From Paracoccaceae bacterium (lineage in GTDB: Bacteria > Pseudomonadota > Alphaproteobacteria > Rhodobacterales > Rhodobacteraceae): 64,000 nucleotides of DNA. The notes beneath the pieces were generated by a model. The model had not been told where the DNA came from. It worked only from the letters and a program-made list of their open reading frames with translations, and ran no database searches. Below are positions 44,585 to 54,829 of this stretch, one piece after another (the first letter of the stretch is position 1; the number at the start of each line of letters is the position of its first letter). The translations under genes were made by a program, and so were the position numbers. The stretch lies in the NCBI GenBank assembly GCA_020622085.1, contig JAHRYM010000002.1, forward strand, positions 62,001-126,000. The letters are read 5' to 3'.

Positions 44585-47500
44585 TCAGAGCACCGCGTCG
44601 CAGCGGGCGCAGGTGCCGGGATGGCTGTGTGTGCCAACGTCGCGCAGGATCTTCCAGCAACGCTGGCACTTCTCGCCCTCGGCCTGCTCGAACACCACGC
44701 CCACACCCGGCACATCCGGCAGACGGAAGGCCTCGGACGGTTCGGGATCGCCGGTCAGCGACAGATCCGAGGTGATGCAGATATCGGCGAAATCGACGGA
44801 TTTCAGCAGCGCAAGGACGCCCGCATCCTCGACGTGCACGACCGGCGCGGCTTCAAGGCTCGCCCCGATAACCTTGGCGGTGCGCTGCACCTCAAGCGCC
44901 GCCGTCACCACGCGGCGGGTGCGGCGGACGGCGTCCCATTTCAGCGCCAGCGCCTCGTCCAGCCAGTTGGCCGGGGTTTCCGGGATGTCCTCCAGATGGA
45001 CCGAGGAATCTTCGCCCGGGAAGCGACATAGCCAGGCCTCTTCCATCGTGAAGACGAGGATCGGTGCAAGCCAGGTCGTCAGGCGGTGGAACAGGATATC
45101 CAGCACCGTGCGGACCGCCCGGCGGCGCAGCGCATCCGGCGCATCACAGTAAAGGCTGTCCTTGCGGATGTCGAAGTAGAAGGCCGACAGATCCACCGTG
45201 CAGAAGGTGAACAGCGTCTGGAAGACGCCTTGGAAATCATAGGCTTCATAGCCTTTCCGCACAATCTGATCCAACTCGGCCAGCCGGTGCAGGACAAAGC
45301 GTTCCAGTTCCGGCATCGCCTCGGGCGCCACCCGCTCGGCCTCGGTAAAACCATCAAGGCTGCCCAGCAGGAAGCGCATGGTATTGCGCAGCCGACGATA
45401 GCTGTCGGCGGTGCCCTTCAGGATTTCCTTTCCGATCCGCAGGTCGACGGTGTAATCCGCCTGCGCCACCCATAGCCGCAGGATATCGGCGCCGTATTCG
45501 CCGATCACCTCTTGCGGCGCTACGGTATTGCCCAGCGACTTGGACATCTTCATGCCCTTTTCATCAAGCGTGAAGCCATGGGTCAGCACGCCCCGATAGG
45601 GCGCCCGCCCCTTGGTGCCGCAGGCTTGCAGCATCGAGGAATGGAACCAGCCGCGATGCTGGTCGGTGCCCTCCAGATAAAGGTCCGCCAGCCCGTCCGC
45701 GGCACCGTCCGCCCGGTCGCGCAGCACGAAGGCATGGGTCGAGCCAGAGTCGAACCAGACATCCAGCACGTCGAAGACCTGTTCATAATCCTGCGGATCG
45801 ACGATGCCCGACAGCATCTTTTCCTTGAATCCTTGCACATACCATACATCGGCGCCGTCGGCCTCGAATGCGGCAACGATGCGGGCATTGACCTGCGGAT
45901 CGCGCAGCAGGAAGTCGGGGTCGGTGGGCTTGGCGCCCTTCCTGACGAAACACGTCAGCGGCACGCCCCAGGCGCGCTGGCGTGACAGGACCCAGTCGGG
46001 CCGCGCCTCCATCATCGAATGGAGGCGGTTGCGGCCCGACACCGGGGTGAACGTCACCAGATCGGAAATCGAGGTCAGCGCCCGCTGACGAATGGTGCGG
46101 CCGTAATCGTTCATGCCGTCGGTCAGTTCGGCATCGATGGCCGCGAACCACTGCGGCGTGTTGCGATAGATCAGCGGCGCTTTTGAGCGCCAGGAATGCG
46201 GGTAGCTGTGTTTCATCTTGCCCTTGGCAAACAGCGCGCCCGCATAGGCCAGTTGCTTGATGACCGAGACGTTGGCCGGGCCTTCCTTGCCATCCGGCTG
46301 GATGATCGCCTGCCCGCCGAACAGCGGCAGATCGGCGCGGTAGCTGCCATCGGGTTCGACGTTGTAGGTCATCGGCAGGCCGAACTTCAGGCCAAGCTGA
46401 TAGTCGTCGTCACCGTGCGAGGGTGCGGTATGGACAAAGCCGGTGCCGGCGTCATCAGTGACGTGATCGCCGGGGAGGAGGGGAACGTCATAGTCCCATT
46501 CGCCGTTCGCGCCGTCGAGGCCACGGAAGGGGTGGGCAAGAGAAAGTGAAAGAAGTTCCGCTGCCGCAACATCGCGCAAGCGACGGAACCCTTCGATTCT
46601 GGCGGCGGTCATAACCCCTTCAGCAAGCTTGTCAGCAAGGATGATCTTTTCGCCAGCAACGGCTGTTGAGTGTTCGCCCGGCGTGCCAACCTCATAGAGA
46701 CCGTAGGCAATTTCGGGGTTGAAGGCGACGGCACGGTTCTGCGGGATGGTCCACGGCGTGGTCGTCCAGATCACGATCGACATCCTGACCAAATCGGCAG
46801 GGGCCATTGGTTCAATTTTAACAGCTTTCGCAGCCTGACTAGCCCCATCTTGGGCGGAGACACCGATGTTTATACCGGTTGGCTGCTTGGTAGAACCTTG
46901 TGCCTCAACTCGAAACCGCACCCACACCTGATGGCTCGTATGGTCGTGATACTCCACCTCGGCCTCGGCCAGCGCCGTTTTCTCCACGGGCGACCACATG
47001 ACCGGCTTCGAGCCCTGATAAAGCGCGCCGTTCGTCAGGAACTTCATGAATTCCTCGGCGATCACCGCCTCGGCGTGGTAAGCCATCGTCAGGTAGGGAT
47101 CGGCCCAGTTGCCGGTGACGCCCAGGCGCTTGAACTCCTCGCGCTGGATGTCGATCCAGCCTTCGGCGAACTTGCGGCATTCCTGGCGGAAGGCCACCAC
47201 GTCGACGTCATCCTTGTTCAGCCCCTTGGCGCGATACTGTTCCTCGATCTTCCATTCGATCGGCAGGCCGTGGCAGTCCCAGCCCGGCACATAGCGCGCA
47301 TCGCGGCCCATCATCTGCTGGCTGCGCACCACCATGTCCTTCAACACCTTGTTCAGCGCATGGCCGATGTGCAGATGGCCGTTCGCATAGGGTGGGCCGT
47401 CATGCAGCACGAAGGGCGTCCGCTTTGCGCCGCCCGCGCCCTGCTTTTCGCGCAGGCGGTCGTAGATGCCGATGCGTTCCCAGCGCGCCAGCCAGTCCGG

Positions 47501-47602
47501 TTCACGCTGCGGCAATCCTGCGCGCATCGGGAAACCGGTTTCGGGCAGGAAGACGGTCGAACGGTAGTCGGGAGCGTTGGTTTCGGGCGTATCGGCGCAC
47601 AT
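44585..47602 (-). CDS. ileS: Isoleucyl-tRNA synthetase
   Basis: A 1005-residue class I aminoacyl-tRNA synthetase. It has the HIGH-type motif PPYANGHLHIGHALN, the editing-domain entry VIWTTTPWTIPQNRA, the KMSKS motif GMKMSKSLGN and a C-terminal zinc finger (CQRCWKIL and CARC). MCADTPETNAPDYRST is taken as the start; the frame upstream is not conserved. About 30 residues near position 232-262 (between YHDHTSHQVWVRF and VIWTTTP) look like an insertion, and the DNA from about 46550 to 46920 is AT-richer than its surroundings. Confidence 0.95.
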   Translation of the reverse strand: MCADTPETNAPDYRSTVFLPETGFPMRAGLPQREPDWLARWERIGIYDRLREKQGAGGAKRTPFVLHDGPPYANGHLHIGHALNKVLKDMVVRSQQMMGRDARYVPGWDCHGLPIEWKIEEQYRAKGLNKDDVDVVAFRQECRKFAEGWIDIQREEFKRLGVTGNWADPYLTMAYHAEAVIAEEFMKFLTNGALYQGSKPVMWSPVEKTALAEAEVEYHDHTSHQVWVRFRVEAQGSTKQPTGINIGVSAQDGASQAAKAVKIEPMAPADLVRMSIVIWTTTPWTIPQNRAVAFNPEIAYGLYEVGTPGEHSTAVAGEKIILADKLAEGVMTAARIEGFRRLRDVAAAELLSLSLAHPFRGLDGANGEWDYDVPLLPGDHVTDDAGTGFVHTAPSHGDDDYQLGLKFGLPMTYNVEPDGSYRADLPLFGGQAIIQPDGKEGPANVSVIKQLAYAGALFAKGKMKHSYPHSWRSKAPLIYRNTPQWFAAIDAELTDGMNDYGRTIRQRALTSISDLVTFTPVSGRNRLHSMMEARPDWVLSRQRAWGVPLTCFVRKGAKPTDPDFLLRDPQVNARIVAAFEADGADVWYVQGFKEKMLSGIVDPQDYEQVFDVLDVWFDSGSTHAFVLRDRADGAADGLADLYLEGTDQHRGWFHSSMLQACGTKGRAPYRGVLTHGFTLDEKGMKMSKSLGNTVAPQEVIGEYGADILRLWVAQADYTVDLRIGKEILKGTADSYRRLRNTMRFLLGSLDGFTEAERVAPEAMPELERFVLHRLAELDQIVRKGYEAYDFQGVFQTLFTFCTVDLSAFYFDIRKDSLYCDAPDALRRRAVRTVLDILFHRLTTWLAPILVFTMEEAWLCRFPGEDSSVHLEDIPETPANWLDEALALKWDAVRRTRRVVTAALEVQRTAKVIGASLEAAPVVHVEDAGVLALLKSVDFADICITSDLSLTGDPEPSEAFRLPDVPGVGVVFEQAEGEKCQRCWKILRDVGTHSHPGTCARCDAVL

Positions 47603-47848
47603 TGCGGATGGTCCTTCGGAAATGACTTGCGACAAGCGGTGCGCTGACGCAGGCACCTTTATCCCGGCGCCTGAACCTTCAGGACACCGGGCCGCTAATT
47701 CGCAACGTGATCGCGGACATGCGGTTCATGGTCCCGCCTTATAGGAAAGGGGCCGCACGGGGTAAAGTGGCCAGTGACGGGCAATGGCGTAGCCCCCGAG
47801 GCACCGTGCTTCCTTCGCAGGCGCGACGACGTCATGGTGATGGAGGGA

Positions 47849-47923
47849 TGGTGGGTGATGAGGGATTTGAACCCCCGACATCTTCGATGTGAACGAAGCG
47901 CTCTACCACTGAGCTAATCACCC
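47849..47923 (-). tRNA. tRNA-Val (anticodon CAC)
   Basis: A 75-nt cloverleaf with encoded CCA. The acceptor stem is GGGTGAT / ATCACCC, the D arm contains AGCTCAGTGGTAGAGC, the anticodon stem CTTCG / CGAAG encloses the loop TTCACAT, and the T arm has GGTTCAAATCC. The anticodon CAC reads GUG (valine). It is on the minus strand between the HU-like gene and ileS. Confidence 0.93.
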
Positions 47924-47942
47924 GGTGGCGGGGTTCCTAGCG

Positions 47943-48395
47943 TCATTCGTCGGTCTCTGCAAGGCCTTCGTCGTGCTTTCCGGCGTGACCGCGCCGCAGC
48001 TTCAGGGTCAGGGTATCCGAGCGGATGGTTTCCTTGTGGCGGATGACCCGGGCCTTGCCGAAGGGCGGCAGCGCAAGCGGGCGGTCGGCGTCAAGCGCCT
48101 GACCCAAAGCGACAAGGACAGCATCGACAACCGCCCTGACATCGCGCCGCGGGGCTCCGGTCCTGATCGCCACCTGATCGACCAGTTCCTTCAGACGCAA
48201 GGTGGCAGGTTCGACTTGCGGGGACGGAAGCGATGCATCGGCCAGGACTTCCGATGGTAGGGACGACGGCGCGTCGTCAGGCGTGTTGCGGCCGGGTTCC
48301 GCTGCGCTGGCGGGCGCCGGCGGCCTTGACCTGCTTCCGCTTGCCCCGGCACCTGTCCCGGTCCGGGTCCGTTCCCCCTTCGCCGTCTCGCCCAT
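47943..48395 (-). CDS. HU/IHF-like DNA-binding protein with disordered N-terminus
   Basis: A 150-residue protein. Residues 1-65 are rich in S, P, A and R and look disordered. Residues 66-135 (LRLKELVDQVAIRTGAPRRDVRAVVDA, then ALPPFGKARVIRH) match the helical part and first strands of HU/IHF proteins, but the long DNA-inserting arm is short or missing. It probably binds DNA non-specifically. It lies between lon and tRNA-Val on the same strand. Confidence 0.72.
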   Translation of the reverse strand: MGETAKGERTRTGTGAGASGSRSRPPAPASAAEPGRNTPDDAPSSLPSEVLADASLPSPQVEPATLRLKELVDQVAIRTGAPRRDVRAVVDAVLVALGQALDADRPLALPPFGKARVIRHKETIRSDTLTLKLRRGHAGKHDEGLAETDE

Positions 48396-48507
48396 CTCGC
48401 ACCTCCGCTGCTTCTGGCGTCAGTCTTGCCCGGGTGGCGCCGCCAGACAAGCGGCCTGACGAAAACGCGGCCCGAAGGCCGCGTTGATCATGTCTTGCAG
48501 ACCAGGG

Positions 48508-50913
48508 TCAGTGGGCAACGGCCCCCTGGTCGGAGGGGCGGTCGATGGCCTTGGCGGCCGCAGCTTCCTCGGCCTCGGCGTTCCATTCGACCGCTTCTGG
48601 CTGCCGGACCAGTGCCAGCTTCAAGACCTCGCGGACGTGGCTGACCGGAATGATCTTCAGGCCTTCCTTCACATTGGCCGGAATCTCCGCCAGATCCTTC
48701 TCGTTTTCTTCCGGGATCAGCACCGTCTTGATCCCGCCCCGAAGCGCCGCCATCAGCTTTTCCTTCAAACCGCCAATAGCCAGCGCATTGCCGCGCAGGG
48801 TGACTTCGCCCGTCATGGCGATGTCCTTGCGGACCGGGATGCCGGTCAGGACCGAGACGATCGACGTCACCATTGCCAGACCGGCCGAAGGGCCGTCCTT
48901 CGGGGTGGCGCCTTCGGGGACGTGAACGTGGATGTCGATCTTTTCGAATACCGGGGGCTTCACGCCAAGGTCGGGACTGACCGAGCGGACATAGCTGGCC
49001 GCCGCCTCGATCGATTCCTTCATCACGTCGCCCAGTTTCCCGGTCGTCTTCATCCGGCCCTTGCCCGGCAGCTTCAGCGCCTCGATCTGCAGCAGATCGC
49101 CGCCGACCGATGTCCAGGCCAGACCCGTGACCACGCCGACCTGATCTTCCTTCTCGGCCAGACCGTAGCGGTAGCGGCGCACGCCCAGGTATTCCTCGAC
49201 CTTGGCTTCATCGACGTTCACCACCTGGGACTTGCCCTTCAGGATGTCCGTCACGGCCTTGCGCGCCAGTTTGGCGATTTCACGCTCCAGCGACCGCACG
49301 CCCGCTTCGCGGGTGTAGTAGCGGATCACGTCGTTAAGCGCGCCGTCCGAAACCGAGAATTCGCCCTTCTTCAGGCCGTTCGCCTTGATCTGCTTGGGCA
49401 GCAGGTGCTGGCGCGCGATCTCGCGCTTTTCGTCCTCGGTGTAGCCGGCCAGAGTAATGATCTCCATCCGGTCGAGAAGCGGCCCCGGCATGTTGTAGCT
49501 GTTGGCGGTGGTCAGGAACATCACGTTCGACAGGTCGTATTCCACTTCCAGGTAGTGGTCGACGAAGGTCGCGTTCTGTTCCGGGTCCAGCACCTCAAGC
49601 ATCGCGCTTGCCGGATCGCCACGGAAATCCTGGCCCATCTTGTCGATTTCATCGAGCAGGATCAGCGGGTTGGTGGTTTTCGCCTTCTTCAGCGCCTGGA
49701 TGATCTTGCCGGGCATGGAGCCGATATAGGTCCGCCGGTGGCCGCGGATTTCGGATTCGTCGCGCACGCCGCCCAAGCTGATGCGGATGAATTCGCGGCC
49801 CGTCGCCCTTGCGACCGACTTGCCCAGCGAGGTCTTGCCGACACCCGGAGGCCCGACGAGACAGAGGATCGGGCCTTTCAGCTTGTCGGACCGGGCCTGC
49901 ACGGCCAGGTATTCGACGATCCGCTCCTTGACCTTTTCAAGCCCGAAGTGATCGGCATCCAGCACCTTCTGCGCAGCATACAGGTCTTTCTTGACGCGGG
50001 ATTTCACGCCCCACGGCAGGCTCAGCAGCCAGTCGAGATAGTTGCGGACCACCGTCGCCTCGGCCGACATCGGCGACATGGACTTGAGCTTCTTCAGCTC
50101 CCCTTCCGCCTTGTCGCGCGCTTCTTTCGAGAACTTGGTGTTCTTGATCTTCTCGGCCAGGTCGTTGAGTTCGTTCTGGCCTTCCTCGCCGTCGCCCAGC
50201 TCCTTCTGAATGGCCTTCATCTGCTCGTTCAGATAGTATTCGCGCTGGGTCCGCTCCATCTGCGTCTTGACGCGAGACTTGATCTTCTTCTCGACCTGCA
50301 GAACCGACATTTCGCCCTGCATCAGGCCATAGACCTTTTCAAGCCGTTCGCCCACGTCGAGCGTTTCCAGAAGATCCTGCTTCTGGCCGACCTCGATCCC
50401 CAGATGGCCCGAGACAAGGTCCGCCAGCCGCGCGGGCTCGCGGGCCTCGGAGACGGCTTGCAGAGCTTCTTCGGGGACGTTCTTCTTGATCTTGGCGTAT
50501 TTCTCGAATTCCTCGCCGACCGCGCGCAGCATCGCCTCGACCACGGCTTCGTCGCCGGGCATCTCGGTCAGGTATTCGGCCTTGGCCTCGAAGAACTGGT
50601 CATTCTCGATGAATTCGACGATCCGCACCCTTGCCTTGCCTTCGACCAGCACCTTCACGGTGCCGTCGGGCAGTTTCAGCAGTTGCAGGACATTGGCCAG
50701 CACGCCGGCCTTGTAGATGCCATCGGTGCCGGGGTCATCGACCGTCGGATCGATCTGAGAGGACAGCAGGATCTGCTTGTCCTCCTGCATCACCTCTTCC
50801 AGCGCCCGCACCGATTTTTCCCGGCCGACGAACAGCGGAACGATCATGTGCGGAAAAACCACGATATCACGCAGAGGCAGCACCGGGTAGCTGGGGGCAA
50901 GCAAGTCTTTCAT
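48508..50913 (-). CDS. lon: ATP-dependent Lon protease
   Basis: An 801-residue cytoplasmic AAA+ serine protease. The N-terminal LON domain starts [20 protein letters not shown]. Walker A is [13 protein letters not shown], Walker B is ILLDEIDKM, and the catalytic serine is in DGPSAGLAM with the lysine in [10 protein letters not shown]. The ATG giving [10 protein letters not shown] follows a GGAAAGGAAAG ribosome-binding site; the upstream frame is not conserved. Confidence 0.95.
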   Translation of the reverse strand: MKDLLAPSYPVLPLRDIVVFPHMIVPLFVGREKSVRALEEVMQEDKQILLSSQIDPTVDDPGTDGIYKAGVLANVLQLLKLPDGTVKVLVEGKARVRIVEFIENDQFFEAKAEYLTEMPGDEAVVEAMLRAVGEEFEKYAKIKKNVPEEALQAVSEAREPARLADLVSGHLGIEVGQKQDLLETLDVGERLEKVYGLMQGEMSVLQVEKKIKSRVKTQMERTQREYYLNEQMKAIQKELGDGEEGQNELNDLAEKIKNTKFSKEARDKAEGELKKLKSMSPMSAEATVVRNYLDWLLSLPWGVKSRVKKDLYAAQKVLDADHFGLEKVKERIVEYLAVQARSDKLKGPILCLVGPPGVGKTSLGKSVARATGREFIRISLGGVRDESEIRGHRRTYIGSMPGKIIQALKKAKTTNPLILLDEIDKMGQDFRGDPASAMLEVLDPEQNATFVDHYLEVEYDLSNVMFLTTANSYNMPGPLLDRMEIITLAGYTEDEKREIARQHLLPKQIKANGLKKGEFSVSDGALNDVIRYYTREAGVRSLEREIAKLARKAVTDILKGKSQVVNVDEAKVEEYLGVRRYRYGLAEKEDQVGVVTGLAWTSVGGDLLQIEALKLPGKGRMKTTGKLGDVMKESIEAAASYVRSVSPDLGVKPPVFEKIDIHVHVPEGATPKDGPSAGLAMVTSIVSVLTGIPVRKDIAMTGEVTLRGNALAIGGLKEKLMAALRGGIKTVLIPEENEKDLAEIPANVKEGLKIIPVSHVREVLKLALVRQPEAVEWNAEAEEAAAAKAIDRPSDQGAVAH

Positions 50914-51069
50914 GTGCTTTCCTTTCCTTGGGCAGAAGGTCACGGCCCCGTTCATCCGGCAACCCACGGACCTTCCCCGCATCGGGCGTCAATCTAAGCA
51001 GCCTTGATGCGGTCTTCAACCGCGCGTTCGAGAGAGGGTTGCGAAAGTATCAACGCAGCGGGCAGGAGT

Positions 51070-51681
51070 TCAGATCAGACGCTGCCGCAGGGCAATCGAC
51101 ACGGCCTGACTGCCGTTCTTGGCGCCAAGCTTCGCACGAACGTTGCGCAGCCTTTGCTTGACGGCGCCTTCGGATACACCAAGACGCGATGCGATCTCCT
51201 TGGTGAGGAACCCGTCGCGCACCAGCGACAGAGCCTCGAGTTCCGCAGAGGTGACATTGGGCGATTGCGCCCGCGCGTCATGCAGCCCGCGGACGATGCG
51301 CGCCAGCGCCGCAAGCTCGTCATCGGTGAATTCGCGGTCCGCGCGCACGAAGGTTCCAAAACTGCGAAAACAGTCGGGACTGTCGTCGGCACAGGAAATC
51401 GCGGCACCGTAACCCAGACCGAAGCGGCGCGCGGCCTCAAGCACGCCCTTCGGATCGGGAAGCGTGATCTCGCTCCAGCGGATGGCGCCGGTATTGCCGT
51501 AAACCCACCGGATCACCGGATCATGCACCATCAGCCCATGCTGGGTGTAGTGATCGACCCAAGGTTCGGGCAGGGCATTCTGTTCCGACAGCGGAAAGGC
51601 AAAGCCGATGCGCAACGCGATGTAATGCCCCAGGGGGGCAAACTCGCCAAGCGTGACTTCGCCTTTCGCACGTCCGGTCAA
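51070..51681 (-). CDS. LuxR-family autoinducer receptor/regulator (orphan)
   Basis: A 203-residue regulator. The N-terminal half has the autoinducer-binding pattern (PEPWVDHYTQHGLMVHDPVIRW with the later IRWSE), including the W, Y, D-P and W positions of TraR/LasR-type receptors. The C-terminus is a LuxR HTH (EIASRLGVSEGAVKQRLRNVRAKLG). TTG at 51681 is preferred because GAAGGA lies 7 bases before it; a TTG 12 codons upstream is an alternative. No luxI-type synthase is in the window, so this is an orphan. It is divergent from a related domain-only protein. Confidence 0.8.
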   Translation of the reverse strand: MTGRAKGEVTLGEFAPLGHYIALRIGFAFPLSEQNALPEPWVDHYTQHGLMVHDPVIRWVYGNTGAIRWSEITLPDPKGVLEAARRFGLGYGAAISCADDSPDCFRSFGTFVRADREFTDDELAALARIVRGLHDARAQSPNVTSAELEALSLVRDGFLTKEIASRLGVSEGAVKQRLRNVRAKLGAKNGSQAVSIALRQRLI

Positions 51682-51730
51682 ATGTGGTCCTTCACCCTGC
51701 AAGCCCGCATCTCGCAAACGGAATTTGCAA

Positions 51731-51751
51731 AACGCGCAGTTTCTGTGCGTT
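51731..51751. promoter_or_regulatory. lux-box-like dyad in the divergent promoter region
   Basis: AACGCGCAG-TTT-CTGTGCGTT is a 21-bp inverted repeat with one mismatch, placed between the LuxR gene and the domain-only gene. Its size and symmetry fit a binding site for a LuxR-type dimer, but no sequence consensus was tested. Confidence 0.5.
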
Positions 51752-51825
51752 GACGATATGGCACGGAATGGCGCACAACGAAAGCCATCACTTGCAGATC
51801 GTCATGGTGACGCGGCTGACCTGAT

Positions 51826-52311
51826 ATGGATGTGACCTACCTTGTCGAAGACAGGCTCAGGGGCCTGCGCCGCATCAGCCCGGCGGGATTTGCCATTGCG
51901 CTCCACGCGGAGTTTGCGGCCCCGCGATATCTTTTCCAGGCCTATGACAAGGATTGGATGGACCGCTACTCGCGCGAAGGCATGATTCTGCGCGACCCGA
52001 CGGTGCCCTGGGCCTTTGCCCATGACGGCACGATCCGGTGGGAAGACCTCATGCCTCTGGATACGGGCGGCGTCCTTGCGGCGGCCGCCATTCAGGGTCT
52101 GCGCCATGGCGTGACGGTCGGGGTGATTTCGGGCCGGGAACACAGCCTGGCCAGCTTTTGCCGGGCGGACCGCAGGTTCACGGATGCGGAATGCGATGAG
52201 GCCCATGCGCAGGTCGCCGCCCTGCATGATCTGACGCGCACGGCAATCATCGACACGCCGCACCTGCATGCAACATTGCGCCGGTTGTCGATCCACCTGA
52301 CCCGCGGCTAA
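51826..52311 (+). CDS. Autoinducer-binding domain protein lacking an HTH
   Basis: A 161-residue protein that aligns with the sensing half of LuxR receptors ([24 protein letters not shown], then IRWEDL), including the W, Y, D-P and W positions, but stops before any DNA-binding domain. It resembles truncated receptors that inhibit full-length LuxR proteins by mixed dimers, or it could bind a ligand alone. It is divergent from the full-length receptor gene. Its last bases overlap the converging tgt stop by 4 bp. Confidence 0.75.
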   Translation: MDVTYLVEDRLRGLRRISPAGFAIALHAEFAAPRYLFQAYDKDWMDRYSREGMILRDPTVPWAFAHDGTIRWEDLMPLDTGGVLAAAAIQGLRHGVTVGVISGREHSLASFCRADRRFTDAECDEAHAQVAALHDLTRTAIIDTPHLHATLRRLSIHLTRG

Positions 52312-53438
52312 AGCGCCGCGATGTCGCCTTCGGCCCGCTGCGCATGGAAATCGGCGACGAAACCGGCCAGCCGCCCCTCGGTGATCGCGCCGCGCAGGCC
52401 GCCCATCAGTTCCTGGAAGTAATGCAGGTTGTGCCAGGTCAGCAGCATCGACGAGATGATCTCCTGCGCCTTGAAGACATGGTGCAGGTAGGCGCGGGAA
52501 TAGTTGCGACAGGCCGGGCAGGTGCAGTCTTCGTCCAGCGGGCGCGGGTCGTCCATGTGGCGCGCGTTCTTGATGTTGACCTGTCCGCGCCTTGTCCAGG
52601 CCTGTCCGGTGCGGCCCGAACGCGAGGGCAGCACGCAATCCATCATGTCGACCCCGCGTTCCACCGCGCCGACGATGTCATCGGGCTTGCCCACGCCCAT
52701 CAGGTAGCGGGGCCGATCCTCGGGCAGGAAGCCCGGGGCATAGTCCAGCACCGAAAACATCGCCTCCTGTCCCTCGCCCACCGCCAACCCGCCGATGGCG
52801 TAGCCGTCAAAGCCGATGGCCTTCAGGGCGCTGGCCGATTCCTCGCGCAAGTCACGCGTGACGCCGCCCTGCATGATGCCGAAAAGCGCATGGCCCGGCC
52901 GGTCGCCGAAAGCGTCGCGCGACCTTTGCGCCCAGCGCATCGACAGGCGCATGGATTTCGCCACCGCCTCGTCGGTTGCGGGCAGTGCGGGACATTCGTC
53001 GAAGCACATCACGATGTCGCTGCCCAGAAGCCGCTGGATTTCCATGCTGCGTTCCGGGCTCAGGTGGTGGCGCGAGCCGTCGACGTGGCTGCGAAAGGTC
53101 ACGCCTTCCTCGGTCAGATTGCGCAGGTCGGCAAGGCTCATCACCTGGAAGCCGCCGCTGTCGGTCAGGATCGGGCGGTCCCAGTGCATGAAGCGGTGAA
53201 GGCCCCCCAGCCGCGCGATGCGTTCCGCCGTGGGGCGCAGCATCAGGTGATAGGTGTTGCCCAGCACGATGTCGGCCCCGGTCGCGCGCACGCTTTCGGG
53301 CAGCATCGCCTTGACGGTCCCTGCGGTGCCCACCGGCATGAAGGCGGGGGTGCGGATTTCGCCGCGCGGGGTCTGGATGACGCCGCTGCGCGCCTTGCCG
53401 TCGGTCGCGGCGATCTGGAAGGTGAATTTCTGGCTCAT
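52308..53438 (-). CDS. tgt: tRNA-guanine transglycosylase (queuine/preQ1)
   Basis: A 376-residue TIM-barrel enzyme exchanging guanine-34 for preQ1 in GUN-anticodon tRNAs. It has [14 protein letters not shown], the substrate loop [10 protein letters not shown], the nucleophile region [16 protein letters not shown] and zinc ligands in CTCPACRNY plus a later histidine. Length and motifs are standard. It reads leftward and converges with the domain-only autoinducer gene. Confidence 0.94.
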   Translation of the reverse strand: MSQKFTFQIAATDGKARSGVIQTPRGEIRTPAFMPVGTAGTVKAMLPESVRATGADIVLGNTYHLMLRPTAERIARLGGLHRFMHWDRPILTDSGGFQVMSLADLRNLTEEGVTFRSHVDGSRHHLSPERSMEIQRLLGSDIVMCFDECPALPATDEAVAKSMRLSMRWAQRSRDAFGDRPGHALFGIMQGGVTRDLREESASALKAIGFDGYAIGGLAVGEGQEAMFSVLDYAPGFLPEDRPRYLMGVGKPDDIVGAVERGVDMMDCVLPSRSGRTGQAWTRRGQVNIKNARHMDDPRPLDEDCTCPACRNYSRAYLHHVFKAQEIISSMLLTWHNLHYFQELMGGLRGAITEGRLAGFVADFHAQRAEGDIAAL

Positions 53439-53560
53439 CGCGCGTCCCTGCGGGGGGGGGTCCGGCCCGCCTTATAAGGTGCGCGCGGCCCAAGGGAAAC
53501 CCGCCCCTTCCCAATCATCCGCCCCCTGCCTAATCTTGCGCGCAAAACAGGGGGCGGGGC

Positions 53561-54433
53561 ATGCAGACCATGATCGGCGTCATCGGCGGCTCGGGCGTCT
53601 ATGACATTTCGGGGCTCGAGGGCGCCGAATGGGTGGCGGTCGACACCCCCTGGGGCACGCCCTCCGACCGGATCCTCACCGGCAGCCTGCTGGGCACGCC
53701 CATGGCCTTCCTGCCCCGGCACGGGCGCGGGCATGTCCATTCCCCGACGACCGTCCCCTACCGCGCCAATATCGACGCGCTGAAGCGGCTTGGCGTCACC
53801 GACGTGATTTCGGTCTCGGCCTGCGGATCGCTGCGCGAAGACCTTGCGCCGGGCGATTTCGTGCTGGTCGACCAGTTCATCGACCGCACCCACGCGCGCG
53901 ACACATCCTTCTTCGGCGCGGGCTGCGTGGCGCATGTGTCGCTGGCGCATCCCACCTGCGCGCGGTTGCACGACGCCTGCGAAACCTCCGCCCGCGCGCT
54001 TGGCGTCACCGTTCACCGGGGCGGCACCTATCTGGCGATGGAGGGGCCGCAGTTTTCCACGCTGGCGGAATCGCGGCTTTACCGCGATGTCTGGGGCTGC
54101 GACGTGATCGGCATGACCAACATGCCCGAGGCAAAGCTCGCCCGCGAGGCCGAGCTTTGCTATGCCCCTGTCGCCATGATCACCGATTACGACTGCTGGC
54201 ACCCGGATCACGACGCGGTGGATGTGGCGGCCGTGATCCGCACGCTGACGGGCAACGCCGCCCATGCCCGCGACCTGATTTCGCGGCTGCCGGCGCATCT
54301 CGCCGGCCCGCGCGCGCCCTGCCCCTGCGGCTGCGACCGCGCGCTTGACCATGCGGTGATGACGGCGCCCGACCGGCGCGACCCGGCGCTGGTGGCAAAG
54401 CTGGACGCGGTGGCGGGGCGGGTGCTGGGCTAG
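53561..54433 (+). CDS. mtnP: S-methyl-5'-thioadenosine phosphorylase
   Basis: A 290-residue nucleoside phosphorylase of the methionine salvage pathway, splitting methylthioadenosine to adenine and methylthioribose-1-phosphate. It has IGVIGGSGVYDI, LPRHGRGHVHSPTTVPYRANI, the substrate region YLAMEGPQFSTLAES and IGMTNMPEAKLAREAELCYA. Methylthioinosine phosphorylase is a close alternative, but the motifs fit the adenosine type. Confidence 0.9.
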   Translation: MQTMIGVIGGSGVYDISGLEGAEWVAVDTPWGTPSDRILTGSLLGTPMAFLPRHGRGHVHSPTTVPYRANIDALKRLGVTDVISVSACGSLREDLAPGDFVLVDQFIDRTHARDTSFFGAGCVAHVSLAHPTCARLHDACETSARALGVTVHRGGTYLAMEGPQFSTLAESRLYRDVWGCDVIGMTNMPEAKLAREAELCYAPVAMITDYDCWHPDHDAVDVAAVIRTLTGNAAHARDLISRLPAHLAGPRAPCPCGCDRALDHAVMTAPDRRDPALVAKLDAVAGRVLG

Positions 54434-54513
54434 CGGGCGGCCTCTGGCGGGAGGATGCCCGCCGGACCGGTCGTTCGCGCGGAACGCGGGGCGGTAAGCG
54501 CGCGCCGTGCCTC

Positions 54514-54792
54514 CTAGAGGTCGAACGCCCCCTGCGCGCCCCTGTCTTCCTCGCGGGCGGCGCGCTTGAATGCGTCGTCGCGGCGGGCGGGAAGCTGGAC
54601 GGCGCGTTCGCGCAAACCCATCGCCTGTTCGACGGTGACGATCTGCAATCGCGGGACGGGGGCGAAGTCGGGTTCTTCGTGCAGGCCCGCCGATGCCGCC
54701 TCGGCCACCATCGGCTTTGTCGGTTCGGTCAGGGTCAGGAACACGCCGATCCCGGCCTTTTCGTGCTCATGCGTGCTTGCGCGAACTAGCAT
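54514..54792 (-). pseudogene. C-terminal remnant of a site-specific DNA methyltransferase
   Basis: From about the twelfth codon the sequence EKAGIGVFLTLTEPTKPM and the tail RRDDAFKRAAREED match the C-terminal end of a DNA methyltransferase family common in alphaproteobacteria. The first residues (MLVRASTHEH) do not belong. The matching N-terminal end lies at 56058-56249 on the same strand. The roughly 300 residues in between are gone, and two genes on the opposite strand occupy the space. It is a broken gene. Confidence 0.75.
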
Positions 54793-54829
54793 GGCTATCT
54801 ATGCTTCTCACCTGACCCGGAGCCACAAG

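Noticed and set aside
48484-50997. An 837-codon open frame antisense to lon
   Set aside because: It has no recognisable motif, has the composition of a shadow of a GC-rich gene, and lies fully opposite a clear Lon protease.
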